From NCBI GenBank assembly GCA_963971405.1, contig OZ020488.1:3472001-3536000 (forward strand): a DNA stretch of 64,000 nt, read 5' to 3'. Below are positions 37,324 to 46,899 of the stretch, in pieces. Numbering within the stretch: position 1 is the stretch's first letter; each line of letters starts with the position of its first letter. The position numbers and the translations under genes are program-made. The notes under the pieces were generated by a model. That model saw only the letters and a list, made by a program, of their open reading frames with translations, did no database searches and was not told the origin of the DNA. Origin of the DNA: Psococerastis gibbosa (Eukaryota; Arthropoda; Insecta; Psocodea; Psocidae).

Positions 37324-37662
37324 GACATTGACTAAGTGGTAAGGGTGATTTTGTGTTAACATTAATTAGTTTCTGTTGAATATAGGGTGGCTAAAATTGC
37401 GAATACATATGATTGGATAAAAGCGACGGCTGTCTCTAAAGTTAATAAGAGAATTTGGGTAAAAATAAGAACATTCAATATAATAATTGATAGTCTAGGG
37501 CCGGTATTACCTAGAAGAGTTATTAAGAGGTGGCCTGCAATTATGTTTGCTGATAGACGAATAGCAAGAGTTCCCGGACGGATGATGTTTCTAATTATTT
37601 CAATACATACTATAAAAGGTATTAGGATTGCAGGGGTCCCTTGAGGGATTAGATGGCTGAAT
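37324..37662 (-). pseudogene. NUMT: mitochondrial ATP6 3' end and COX3 5' end
   Basis: On the minus strand, 99 codons (37365-37661) read [16 protein letters not shown]... to ...[16 protein letters not shown] and stop TAA at 37362-37364. This is the C-terminal half of ATP synthase subunit 6. With the invertebrate mitochondrial code two AGA codons become Ser, restoring GNTGPSLS and EMISNIIRPGT, and ATA becomes Met. The stop overlaps the ATG of COX3 (TAATG), which continues MLTQNHPYHLVNV before homology ends near 37324. Gene order and code show a mitochondrial origin. Location inside a nuclear intron, truncation at both ends and flanking nuclear repeats show it is a dead insert. The frame is intact, so insertion may be fairly recent. 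Confidence 0.93.
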
Positions 37663-37770
37663 TTCACACGAAATTTTAATCGTAGTCGTAAATGGGTTGA
37701 CATAGAGTAGGAGAAATGATCCTCTTCATTTTGGTGCATACCTAGTATGTGGCCGTTTGTAACACCGATT
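37660..37770 (+). repeat. Tandem unit right of the NUMT
   Basis: A nearly identical copy of 37195-37305; the two differ visibly only at CATGTGGCCGC against TATGTGGCCGT. The mitochondrial insert therefore sits between copies of one 111-nt unit. The junction shares a few bases (GAAATT), as expected of end-joining repair. Confidence 0.75.
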
Positions 37771-38675
37771 CGACACAGTTTTGGAACCCCTTCACCCTTA
37801 GAGTCAACATCTTCCTTTTTTTACGACAAGTCAAATTCAATAACTGTAACTGTAACGATCAATGTTAGTGACGACTATGTACCTCAAAACGTGGAAGATT
37901 TCTTTCTTTTTATGACACCTCATTTTTTGCTGTAAAGTCAATATATATTTCAAGAGAAGACCTATTTTATTATATGTTCTATTGTAAGTTAAGTATTTTG
38001 TAAATTTTATAAATTTAATTTTAAAAAATGGGTCAGGAAAAAAATTATCTAACTGTTGTATATCTATGTATTTATTTTTATCTGACCCATCCACTAACCA
38101 ACTTTATACGTATTCCTATATGTAAACCATTAGTAAGTACCTACCATAAGTAAACACGAGCGCTACCTTGCGGTAAAGGAAATTGTTGAAACACACTACG
38201 TCAGTACTACTGACTTCTGGAATTATATTATATTATATTACCTACCTACACTACTCTGGGCCACATTATTCGTCCTTTACTACGCAGGATTTGGCTCTCC
38301 ATCGCGGGGTAAAGAAAACAACCTTAACCGTTGCGGACAGCTGAATTTTCCACGATTTTTCCAGGCAAATTCATATTTTTAATTTGGATAAAGATGAAAC
38401 CACGTTTGAAATATTATACGAATTTCCCGCGGAACTCGCAATTCGAGAAGTTTCCCCTGGTGTAACTGATACGTTTTTTAATTTCTCTCATTTCTGAATT
38501 ATATTTTTTGAACTAAATATTTCAAAAAAATGTCATGCATTTTGCTTTAAGCCGTATTATCGCAGGATATATTTATATTGTAACTTAGTCGTGTTTAATG
38601 AGTGTTTTTTATTGTATTATTATTAAGGAGTGGAATTCTTGCGGATATTTGCGCCGGTAAGAGGGGGTTTGTCAG

Positions 38676-38900
38676 CAGTGGCGGCGCTAGAAATTTTAAG
38701 GGGGGGCATGGAGGGGCATGACTTCTATCTGGGGGGGCCAATGAAAAAAGAAAACATTTTTCATTGGGAGTAGGTATACCGTTCACTAATTCTGCAATTT
38801 AACAACATGTAAAATATCTCAAAAGTGGGGGGCCCCGGAGGGGCCGGAGGAACTGTTGGGGGGGCAGGCCCCCTCGGGCACCCCTGTAGCGCCGCCACTG
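38676..38900. mobile_element. hAT-like MITE, 225 nt
   Basis: Inverted ends CAGTGGCGGCGCTAG and TAGCGCCGCCACTG. The flanks GGTTTGTCAG and GGTTTGTGCAG suggest an imperfect 7-8-nt duplication, so the exact borders are less sure than for the other hAT copies. The interior is rich in G- and C-runs. Confidence 0.72.
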
Positions 38901-39282
38901 GGTTTGTGCAGATACGTGATGGTGGTGATGGCGTGATGGCTTGGCAAACTGCCATCAGGACCACGGGATTGCCCAGGGACGGTCTAAAACAGTTTGCTAC
39001 ATAGATAGTTTGGATGTTTGATTGCAAGTAATGGTTGTGTAACAAGATTTATATACAGTATTTAAAAATTATACTGTGGAGTTGACGACAGTGCTACATG
39101 GGTTAGGGTAGGAAGTGGTGGCAGGTTTTGTCAGGGTTGATTTAATGCAGGCATTGAATATATAACACCATTATACAGTAAATTCAATTAATTCCGCAGA
39201 GTAGTGCACACTAGTATGTGTTCAATTGTGAGATTATGAGCGCACAGAGGAGCTGGTTCGCCGCACATCATATAGCCGTGGG

Positions 39283-39463
39283 CAGGGACGGATCCAGCCC
39301 ATTTTTTTGGCGGGGGGGGGGGGGTAGCTGAGGGTCAAAATAGGAAAAACTTATGTAGGATCGACTAAATTAGAGCGTAATAACTTAATTTACAATAGAT
39401 TTACCAAATTTTGGGGGGGCAGCAACCCCCCCCCCCTACCCCTACCCCCTGTATCCGTCCTTG
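39283..39463. mobile_element. Short hAT MITE, 181 nt, sister of 29047
   Basis: Same termini and interior as 29047-29193, with longer G/C-runs. Perfect 8-nt target duplication GCCGTGGG (39275-39282 and 39464-39471). Confidence 0.88.
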
Positions 39464-40396
39464 GCCGTGGGTCAACCTTGTGTGGCCTATTCGCAGTCTA
39501 GGCGTATGACCTCTTCTTGCCGATGTTGTCGAGACAGAACAAGTCGAAAGAGAATAAGTATAATATAATTGCAAACTTCGTAAACTACATCATAGAGAAG
39601 CGTAGAAGGTGGCAACCGACCTGGGTGCCCGAGTAAAGAGTAACTACAGCAAGCGATGGAGGATGTAGGGGCCAATACATACGTGGAGCTGAAGAGGGCG
39701 TGCCAGGGTCGAGGGGAGTGGAGGCATCGATGCCACATATTGCTGTCAACCAGCCAGCCGGCTGTGACTTGATGAAGAAGAAGATGATAAGACGTTCACG
39801 AGTTACATGATGAAGGAGTAGAATCTGGAGTGATGGGCCGTGGTCAATCTGAGAGTGTACTTCCAAGCGTCCATACTCGAAGAGCATGTATGCAAAAGAT
39901 GATTTTCCTCAAAAAATAATATTTGAGTTGGTGATATCACTGGAATCATCGCATTGACTGCTTCAAAATACAAAATGTTAGTTTGGTGCAAAACGCGTAT
40001 AGTATCAAAGAATATTAATTAAAATATTAAAACTCATAATGTAGAAGCATTTAGATCAGCAGTCTCCAAACTTTTTTTTTCTCCACTGCCACTCCGGCCA
40101 GGCACCGTGGCCACAGGTGTAAAAAATGAAAAAAGCATGAAAATTGACAAGGTACATTTTAATTTAATAGAACTGTTAAACTGTTTAATATTTTCTTCAA
40201 CAATGACTCCAATATTAGGCTTCTCTTCGCTGAAGGCTATTCGCAGGCTTTTTAATTTTTTGTATACGGTAGGCCGAGGGCAGCTTCATAAACAGCCGCG
40301 GGCCATAGTTTGTGGATGGCTGCCATGATTTGGATTTTAGAAGTTTTTTGTCTCACCTGCATTTACAGTTTCACGTGACAAATCGCCTTTTGCAAA

Positions 40397-40796
40397 GGCG
40401 GCTATTTCCGCCGACGATTTTACTTCATATATAAAATTGTCTCCTTTGTAACTTTGTAATATTTTGAACACATTGTCATAAGAGTTAACTTAGTGAAATA
40501 TCACATAAAAAAATATTTTACTAAGTTAACTCTTATGACAATAAGATTTTACTTCATATTTGATTTTGTCATTGACGTTTGTTTTGTTTTAAGGAGACTA
40601 TTATGTAGATACTTAACTTATCTATTAGGCCTAGAAATTAAGTTATAATATGGTAGAGACTTATTAATGATGTCTGCTAACTTAATTTATAATAGATAAG
40701 TTAAGTATCTACATAATAGTCTCCTAAAAACAAAAGAAAATGACAAATCAATGACAAAATCAAATATGAAGTAAAATCGCCGGTGGAATAGCCGCC
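40397..40796. mobile_element. Fold-back MITE, third subfamily
   Basis: Ends GGCGGCTATTTCCGCCG and CGGTGGAATAGCCGCC. Long arms (GATTTTACTTCATAT; TTAACTTATCTATTA with TAATAGATAAGTTAA) fold back in two nested palindromes. Target bases are not clearly duplicated. Confidence 0.7.
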
Positions 40797-40819
40797 ATAC
40801 ATTTTTTGTTTGTTGTTTC

Positions 40820-41165
40820 TAACGCCTGCTTTCAGCATTTCTGCTTTTTAAGCAACCCTGTCAGCCTGGCGGGGGGAGTGAGTCTGTTTGTTAACTTGAG
40901 GCACCCTAAGGGCAGACTCTTTCACCTCGGGGAAAGGGGAGTTGACTGACAGGGTGGACCTCCTGAATATAGTGGATTCCGAACCACTTGGGGAACATGG
41001 TAAAGTCGTACGATTAAATCGGAGGTGACCAGGACTCGACTTATACTGCCAAAGCGCGTTATCATGTCCCACCAGGTTCCCCTGCCAACGCTGTGCACAC
41101 TACCAAGTTGCCGCAGTTTGAAACATGCTCTGCTCTAATGGAATCAACATGGTAAGGCCGTTGGC
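40820..41165 (+). repeat. Repeat C copy upstream of IF1-A
   Basis: Includes the left extension CGCCTGCTTTCAGCATTTCT and AACCCTGTCAGCCTGGCGG before TTAACTTGAGGCACC. It ends CAACATGGTAAGGCCGTTGG, 162 nt upstream of the IF1-A start. Confidence 0.7.
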
Positions 41166-41326
41166 CGTTGGCCGCCATACATGCTCCTCACTTATGGTTA
41201 TTTTATTATTAGGGGCAGCTGTATTGTACTGTTCGACGACGAACGAATTCAAAAACAAAACAAAATATTTATGTAGGAAGGAAGGAAAGATATATAGTTT
41301 TACTAATTTTGTTTGGAAATATCACC

Positions 41327-41385
41327 ATGAAAATTATCAGTAATTTACTTTCACATAAATGCATTCAGAATGTTGTCTTCTCCAG
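41327..41385 (+). CDS. IF1-like ATP synthase inhibitor A, exon 1 (mitochondrial presequence)
   Basis: Begins ATG at 41327 in context ATCACCATG and reads MKIISNLLSHKCIQNVVFS plus AG of an Arg codon, before the strong donor gtaagt at 41386. The peptide has Lys and His, no acidic residues, and alternating hydrophobic and Ser residues, as expected of a mitochondrial matrix presequence. The phase-2 end joins exactly to the G at 42200 (AG|G, Arg) over an 814-nt intron. The exon is too short to stand out alone. It is supported by the in-frame join and by the matching architecture of the paralogue at 45058. A repeat C copy ends about 160 nt upstream, so the promoter is probably short or repeat-derived. 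Confidence 0.75.
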
Positions 41386-41449
41386 GTAAGTAACGTACAA
41401 CGCCTGATATCTCCTGTCTACATATACTTGTACAAATTAATTGTTACTT

Positions 41450-41690
41450 GGTTAAGTCATGTTTTCACCTGTTTCATTGCGGAAATGGTAAGCTTGTCTC
41501 AGTTTGTCCATTATCGCTTGTAGCCGGCGTAGGTTGACATCGAGATCGTATACCAATTTGCCAATGGTCAAAAATTCATACGGAAACAATATAAATAATG
41601 TCCGAAATTTATGGGGTCGTTGGCATTGGACAAGGGACCTATGGGCCACTATACCATAGGCCTGGGTCCATAAAAAGTCCTTCAATTATT
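41450..41690 (-). repeat. Repeat B copy in the IF1-A intron, minus strand
   Basis: The minus strand holds GACAAACTGAGACAAGCTTA in reverse order after CGGCTACAAGCGATAATGG, and CCATAAATTTCGGACATTAT at the other end. Confidence 0.66.
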
Positions 41691-41694
41691 ATTA

Positions 41695-41880
41695 ACTGTC
41701 ATGCTGACTACCTTCAAAAACATCTGCACCGTATTAATGTAACCTTTCTACCCTTTGTGCGACACCCGGGAAGAAATGGACAGAAAACACATATTACGAC
41801 GTGCCCAGCTCTTGTCAATAGCAGAGGTTCCCCTGATGTGTTGTATTGGGCTGCAAGAACGCTGATGGCGGAAGCCTAAT
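41695..41880 (+). pseudogene. LINE C-terminal Cys/His tail relic (empty-site paralogue)
   Basis: HADYLQKHLHRINV, then in another frame CPL-like text CDTREEMDRKH, and then CPALV. This is the TGHDYLxxHLxRIG...CPLC...MDxxHLxxCPAL tail of R1/Jockey-type non-LTR elements, with frameshifts. It lies in the IF1-A intron. Confidence 0.6.
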
Positions 41881-42199
41881 CAAAATATCTAGGTAGCAAG
41901 TCGAGTGGGCAAAACTTACTGCTCTGGATTCTGTTGTCAGCACTGCCTGTTGAATTAGTCTTTTGTTCTTTTTTATATATTGGGAACATACAACGTGGAA
42001 ACGCTTCCATTGCTTTTACCACCGCAATTGGCAATATTTAGCTTATGGTTTTAGATTAGGGTGCTTAAGGGATTTAAATTGTATTAAATTAGCACCTAGT
42101 GATATTAACAACAATACAACATCGACTACAACAACAACAACTACTATAAAGTAGACGGTTGTCTCAATTCTAATAATATCCATTTTACCTTCCTTTCAG

Positions 42200-42497
42200 G
42201 AAAATTTCAAGCCTACTTGGCAGCCCAACAGGTATTTCTCCTATCCGAGATGGTGTAGGCCCTATTGGAAGAGCCGCTCAAACCATCAGAAATGAAGAAT
42301 TTTTTTACAGATTACAAAAACAGCAGTTAAAACAAATGAAAATTGACCCTGTCCCTGAAAAATACAAAGATTGTACCATTGGCAACCAGACTTTTTCAAT
42401 CGGCAATAAATCTAAGAAACCACGAGGTCGCAGTATCAAAAACAAGCAGCGCATAGTTATTTTGTCAAATCCATCAAGACTTTGCATTTTCCTGTAA
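42200..42497 (+). CDS. IF1-like ATP synthase inhibitor A, exon 2 (inhibitory helix and basic tail)
   Basis: Follows acceptor cttcctttcag and reads 98 codons to TAA at 42495-42497, giving a 118-aa precursor with exon 1. The core has SPIRDGVGPIGRAAQ and then NEEFFYRLQKQQLKQMK. It aligns with the IF1 pattern (GxIR...GxxGKRE.A.E.EYF...QL..LK) that in animals inserts into F1-ATPase and blocks ATP hydrolysis when the membrane potential falls. The EEFF block matches the conserved E-x-Y-F with Tyr changed to Phe, and the usual GKRE is GRAA. The last 45 residues are Lys/Arg-rich and end CIFL. They do not look like the long C-terminal coiled coil that dimerises vertebrate IF1. ATTAAA at 42515-42520 is a possible polyadenylation signal. 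Function is inferred; it may be a diverged member with altered inhibition. Confidence 0.8.
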
Positions 42498-42944
42498 ATT
42501 TTCCTGGAATTTTAATTAAATTTCTTTGTAAATTGTATTTTATGGTAGTTATTTTTGAGGTGAATATATAGGGTCATGAAGGTGAGCCAGGCCAAAACTG
42601 GGGCGTGCTAGGGTAGCACTCAACAACTGAAACTAACAAAAAAACCAGCTAAAAGTAATGTCGACTAAACCCCCCCCCCCCTCAAAAATTCCTGTAAACG
42701 GCCTTGGGGTTTAAAACCAAACAAAAGTTTAAACCCGATTCACCACCATGAGCGTATTCCCCACCATTGACGGTTCAGTACCGTCTTTTTAGAGATTGTA
42801 AGGCAGAAGTATTAACGATTTTATCAAGTCGGCGCGTATTTCATTAAGAGCGAATCGGCCACCCAGCCCACCCTCACTGCACTTTTCTGTAAGTCGAATT
42901 TCACGGGAAACACTTACTTTCTTACTAGCCAACGTGCACCCTTG

Positions 42945-43190
42945 CAGTGCCGGATTAACCCATGGGCATTTGGGGCACAGGCCCATGGCCCCCAAAAATA
43001 CCTAAAATTCCACAAACGATATTTTTTTTAATAAAAGAAAATTGAAAGTTAAAAACGATTTCCAGACAAAGTTTTGAAATTGGCGGGAAGTTAAACGTTT
43101 TATTTTGTGCAATGTTGGTAGACAGAGTGTTCTCCCACGGCCCCTACATATCTTGTGCCCACGGCCCCCACAGGGGTTAATCCGGCACTG
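42945..43190. mobile_element. Non-autonomous hAT element, 246 nt
   Basis: Ends CAGTGCCGGATTAACCC and GGTTAATCCGGCACTG. Perfect target duplication CACCCTTG (42937-42944 and 43191-43198). It lies between the two IF1-like genes. Confidence 0.88.
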
Positions 43191-43314
43191 CACCCTTGGC
43201 ATTTCTGCCACTAGGCACCACGCTGACCAGTGACGGTCTAACGTGGGGAAAACTAGTGCAGAAGAAAGACAGGCCGCCAAAGAATCTACCCAGATACCAA
43301 TCAGTGACAGAATT

Positions 43315-43660
43315 TAGTTTAAGGTCAGGACTACCTTCAAAAACACCTTCACCGTATAGGTGTGGCAGCGGAACCTTTCTACCCTCTGAGCGACACCCGG
43401 GAAGAAATGGTCAGAAAACACCCTGTGACTCACAGTCGCTGCTGAGCCTCCGAGATACAATCTTAGAAGTCTACGCAGTTCCACTGAAGATGTCGACCGC
43501 AGGTGTTGACGAAACGTTTGGAAGTTCACTTTCACTTCGACCACGGCCCATCAGCCCGGATTCTACTGGTTCCTCACCTTAAGACGTGCCCAGCTCTCGT
43601 CAATAGCACCAGATTATGTGTTGTATTGGGCGGCCAAAAAGCTGATGGCGGAAGACTACA
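43315..43660 (+). pseudogene. LINE C-terminal tail relic interrupted by a module
   Basis: GTCAGGACTACCTTCAAAAA, CACCTTCACCGTATAGGTGT and CGACACCCGGGAAGAAATGG match 41695-41800. After the module at 43424-43583 the tail resumes at CGTGCCCAGCTCTCGTCAAT. Confidence 0.6.
43424..43583 (+). mobile_element. Short module with hammerhead-like core, inserted in a LINE tail
   Basis: A segment of about 160 nt interrupts a LINE 3' fragment between CAGAAAACACC and AAGACGTGCCCAGCTC; the paralogue at 41785-41815 is uninterrupted. It contains CTGAAGA, T, GTCGAC, loop CGCAGGT, GTTGAC, GAAACG at 43482-43513, then CCACGGCCCATCAGCCCGG. The same module recurs in whole or part at 4215-4430, 13515-13640, 14487-14590, 16010-16110, 32153-32212, 33640-33740, 39815-39880 and 60300-60400. 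Confidence 0.6.
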
Positions 43661-43932
43661 ATGCTATAGCGTAATTAAAATATATAAAAAAGTAACGGTG
43701 TGTCGTGACAGTGTCCGCCTCTCCGCCTTTCCACAGTAAGAATTGGGCAGCTGTGCAGATGGGCAGCATCCATGGACCATGGTTGGGGAGACACATGCCG
43801 GTGACTCCAGGATGTCTGTTCTGTTGAGGTGGGCTGCCAGTCGAGTGGTACTACGGAAGGCTGCAATGACTGTTGGATTGAATAGTAGAAAGCTCATTTT
43901 GTAACATTTTGATTAAGTTAGTGATATATATA

Positions 43933-44762
43933 TATACGTAGTATAAGGAAAGCTTTGTGATGGTCGAAATTTTCGATTCCGAGATTTCAACGGATTTACA
44001 CGTTTTGAGGTACCAGGAACCCAAAAAAGTGGTTTTTACGAAATGTCTCTCTGTATGTCTGTATGTCTGTCTGTCTGTGCGTCGATTTCCGGGCAAACTA
44101 CTCAGTCGATTTTGATGAAATTCGGCATGTAGGTTCACAAAAATCATACCTCGAGACAATTTTTTTATTTGGGGCTAACTCAATTTGGGGGGGTTTTATT
44201 CTCAAAAAACTAAAAAAAAACGTCTAAAAAAATTATTTCCCAAAAACGGCTCCAACGATTTCTTTTAAATTCACGTATATTGTAGTTGTTGTTAATATTG
44301 ATAAAATGCGGGGGGGTCGCTTGCCTCTTGATGGTTTGCTTCTGGGGGTAAAAAAATAAAAATAACTAAATTTTAATGAAAAATGATTTTTCTGCGAAAC
44401 CTTTCTATCGATGATTTCTACCTTCAGGTATGTTTTAGGTGTTAAATTGAGTAACGAAATCGGACAGGATGCTCTCCCAGAAAAGTATTTGGTTTTGTAC
44501 AAAAAAATGTTTTTTTTTTAAATGATAGAAAATTCACACTTAAACGCATTGCGTGCCCTGTCACTATTGTTGTGTGTTAATGTGTTGGTTTGACCTATCT
44601 AGAATTTACCTCACCTCCAGTGACGTCAGGTGGACAACCCCTGCCCCCGAGATTTCGGAAATTTAACCATTGGAAAATTATTTACCATGAAATTACTCAT
44701 TTTCTCTATCTACTAATTTTGATAAATTGGAAAGCATGTTCGAGTAAACTCGGACCGGTTCT
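43933..44762 (+). mobile_element. Family R copy 3, left terminus replaced by an AT repeat
   Basis: The body matches family R from TATACGTAGTATAAGGAAAG onward. The first GCTTTCCAATT is missing and replaced by (AT)n. The right end GGACCGGTTCTT is intact. It lies between the two IF1-like genes and ends 295 nt before the ATG of gene B. Confidence 0.72.
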
Positions 44763-45057
44763 TTTAATATTACTTTCAATAGCCTTTCCTGGGACAAGAT
44801 AACATCCAATTAGATTTATTTGGGCAATTCGCGTCGTCTGTGGTACTCTTAAGTGGGCAAACTGCTATATATTAATATTTCTGAAAACCAGACCCCATCA
44901 ACAAAGATCTGGCTACGCCACTGCCTACAGTAGTTATAAATAACTGTAACCTATACATTCTATTCTATTTTCCCAAAATACAAACTCAATGTGTACTGTG
45001 TGCACATAAATATTTACAATAAACCGAATTATTTATTTTCTTGGCCTTTAAATTAAA

Positions 45058-45119
45058 ATGAAGATGTTTTGTAAATTATTCCCAACTGTACAGACTATCA
45101 AAGTGGCTCTAAACATCAG
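45058..45119 (+). CDS. IF1-like ATP synthase inhibitor B, exon 1 (mitochondrial presequence)
   Basis: ATG at 45058 opens MKMFCKLFPTVQTIKVALNI plus AG of an Arg codon, then donor gtaatt at 45120. The peptide carries three Lys, no acidic residues and an amphipathic hydrophobic pattern, so it is presequence-like. Phase 2 joins to the A at 46656 (AG|A, Arg) over a 1,536-nt intron. Length, phase and character match exon 1 of gene A 3.7 kb upstream (59 against 62 nt), which supports a tandem gene duplication rather than chance. A second in-frame Met at codon 3 leaves the exact start slightly open. Confidence 0.75.
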
Positions 45120-45616
45120 GTAATTACAGATTGCCTAGTACATACTGTATATAATTGTAATTAATTAATTAAAAGTAATATTTAATCATTTCGTTTTCCC
45201 TTCAACGTAGACTACTGTTATGTACCTACAGTAGGTATACAGTACCTAACAGTACATTACAACAATAATAAAACGGTATACAGTGCCTAAAAGTACAGTA
45301 CAGCAATAATAAAACTGCCGAGTCATAAGGTAAACATTGCTGGCAGCGGACAAAAGTAGGGGAAATGCCAAAGGAAGCGAGACCAAGTTGTGGGGATGAA
45401 AAAATAAAATATCGGAATTGAAAAACAAATGAACAATTCAACAGCCGGACTTATGGCAGATATGGCAGAAGTTCTGCGCACTTGAACTTGAGTCACAACT
45501 ACGGTAATCGATTAGATGCTTGAGTCAGGAGGCATTCTTAATTCCCCTCGAATATATTCCCTATATTCGATCCAATAAATATGGGTCTAAAAAATTGGAG
45601 AGTGTAATGATATACC

Positions 45617-45819
45617 GTAGTCCACGCAAAATGAGAAAAGTATGGACATGGAATGTTTTGATCCTGTGGAACACTGTAAAAATATTCTTTGCACAATTTT
45701 TGTTATGCCTTGCATCCAATGCAACAAGGTAACACAAAATGGTGCAAGGAATATTTGTACAGTGTTGGACACGATCAAAACATTCCATGTCCATACTTTT
45801 CTCATTTTGCGTGGACTAT
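45617..45819. mobile_element. Palindromic MITE in the IF1-B intron
   Basis: TAGTCCACGCAAAATGAGAA at the left is repeated inverted at the right (TTCTCATTTTGCGTGGACTA). Arms extend about 95 nt each, through ATGGACATGGAATGTTTTGA and AAATATTC, to a short centre. A sister copy is at 53109. Confidence 0.8.
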
Positions 45820-45894
45820 ACCTATATTCAGATTGAAATCGTATACTTCAACATAAACATTCCAAATATTTTATTGGTGGCATAAATATCGGAG

Positions 45895-46215
45895 TGCCAA
45901 CGGCCTTAACATGTTGATTCCATGAGAGCAGAACATGTTCCAAACTGCGGCAAACTTGGTAGTGTGCACAGCGTTGGCAGGGGAACATGGTGGGACATGA
46001 TAACGCGCTGAGACTACACCAGACAGTGTACGTGCGTGTCGAGTCCTGGTCACCTCCGAATTAATCATGTGACTTTACTATGTTCGCCAAGTGGTTTGGA
46101 ATCCACTATAATCAGGAGGTTCACCCTGTCAGTCAACTCCCCTTTCCCCCCAGATGAAGGAGTCTGCCCTTATGGTGTCTCAAGACCCCCAGGCTCAAAA
46201 GCTGAAAGCAGGCAT
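45895..46215 (-). repeat. Repeat C copy in the IF1-B intron
   Basis: Reverse order: CCAACGGCCTTAACATGTTG, TGTGCACAGCGTTGGCAGG, CACCCTGTCAGTCAACTCC. Confidence 0.7.
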
Positions 46216-46402
46216 TGGAAACAACAACAACAACAACAAAAACAACATAAATATTGGAGTGTTTAATCAGCGCCAATAACTGGATATTTGGCTTGTAGCG
46301 AGATCTACGCCCTTTCCTGAGCGAGGCAGTAGCGGGCTTATAACATTCTACATCAAATAAATAAGTATATAATAACAGTATTATGTACAATACCTACATT
46401 GT

Positions 46403-46575
46403 AGGGCATGTAGAGTAGTGGTATAAACTCCGACTATCACCCGAAAGGTTGTTGGTTCCAGTCCCGCACTTGCTACATTTTCTGGCCATCCTTCGGAGGG
46501 CATGTAAAGCAGGCAATCACGGACCATCCAATATGAGTGAAAGAGAGGGCTTTACAGCCCTAACTCCACAAGGTT
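46403..46575 (+). repeat. tRNA-derived SINE, copy 2 (IF1-B intron)
   Basis: GGGCATGTAGAGTAGTGGTA, GGTTCCAGTCCCGC and CTTCGGAGGGCATGTAAAGC, ending in AGAGAGGGCTTTACAGCCCT and AACTCC. It ends about 80 nt before exon 2 of IF1-B. Confidence 0.75.
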
Positions 46576-46655
46576 GGTTTATATTATTAATATAACAAAA
46601 AGTCAATATTTATTTATTTATATGTATTATGACAAACCCGATTTCTTCCTTTTAG

Positions 46656-46899
46656 AAAATACTCTGTACACAATGCGGGTGATGCTGGTCGCTCTAACGT
46701 TGGAGGACGGATTTCCGATTCTGCTGACAGCCTGGCCAAACGGCAGGCCATACAGGAGGAGGCGTACTTCCATAAACTGCAGCAATACCAACTGAAAAAT
46801 CTGAAAAGAGAGCAGCAGCAGCAGCAACAGCGGCAGGCACATGGGAGAGCCAATCAACAGAATGCGAGAAATAATCCGAAACGGGAGCATAATGAGTGA
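46656..46899 (+). CDS. IF1-like ATP synthase inhibitor B, exon 2 (inhibitory helix and Gln-rich tail)
   Basis: Follows acceptor ttcttccttttag and reads 80 codons to TGA at 46897-46899, a 101-aa precursor with exon 1. It runs NAGDAGRSNVGGRISDSADS, then LAKRQAIQEEAYFHKLQQYQ, then LKNLKR. This is closer to classical IF1 than gene A: the Gly-rich lead, KRQ for KRE, and EEAYF for the conserved E-E-x-Y-F that contacts F1 are all present. The tail is six Gln followed by basic and Asn-rich residues. No C-terminal dimerising coiled coil or pH-switch histidine cluster is visible. ATTAAA at 46970-46975 may be the polyadenylation signal. The intron holds a palindromic MITE, a repeat C copy and a SINE. 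Confidence 0.85.

Noticed and set aside
37362..37739. 125-codon minus-strand open frame with clear ATP6 similarity
   Set aside because: It is a truncated nuclear copy of mitochondrial DNA using mitochondrial codons, without promoter or complete domain. The first 26 codons are nuclear repeat sequence.
37324..46899. Link between the ATP synthase subunit insert and the nearby ATP synthase inhibitor genes
   Set aside because: The shared subject is most likely coincidence; the insert is a dead fragment on the opposite strand and nothing joins it to the genes.
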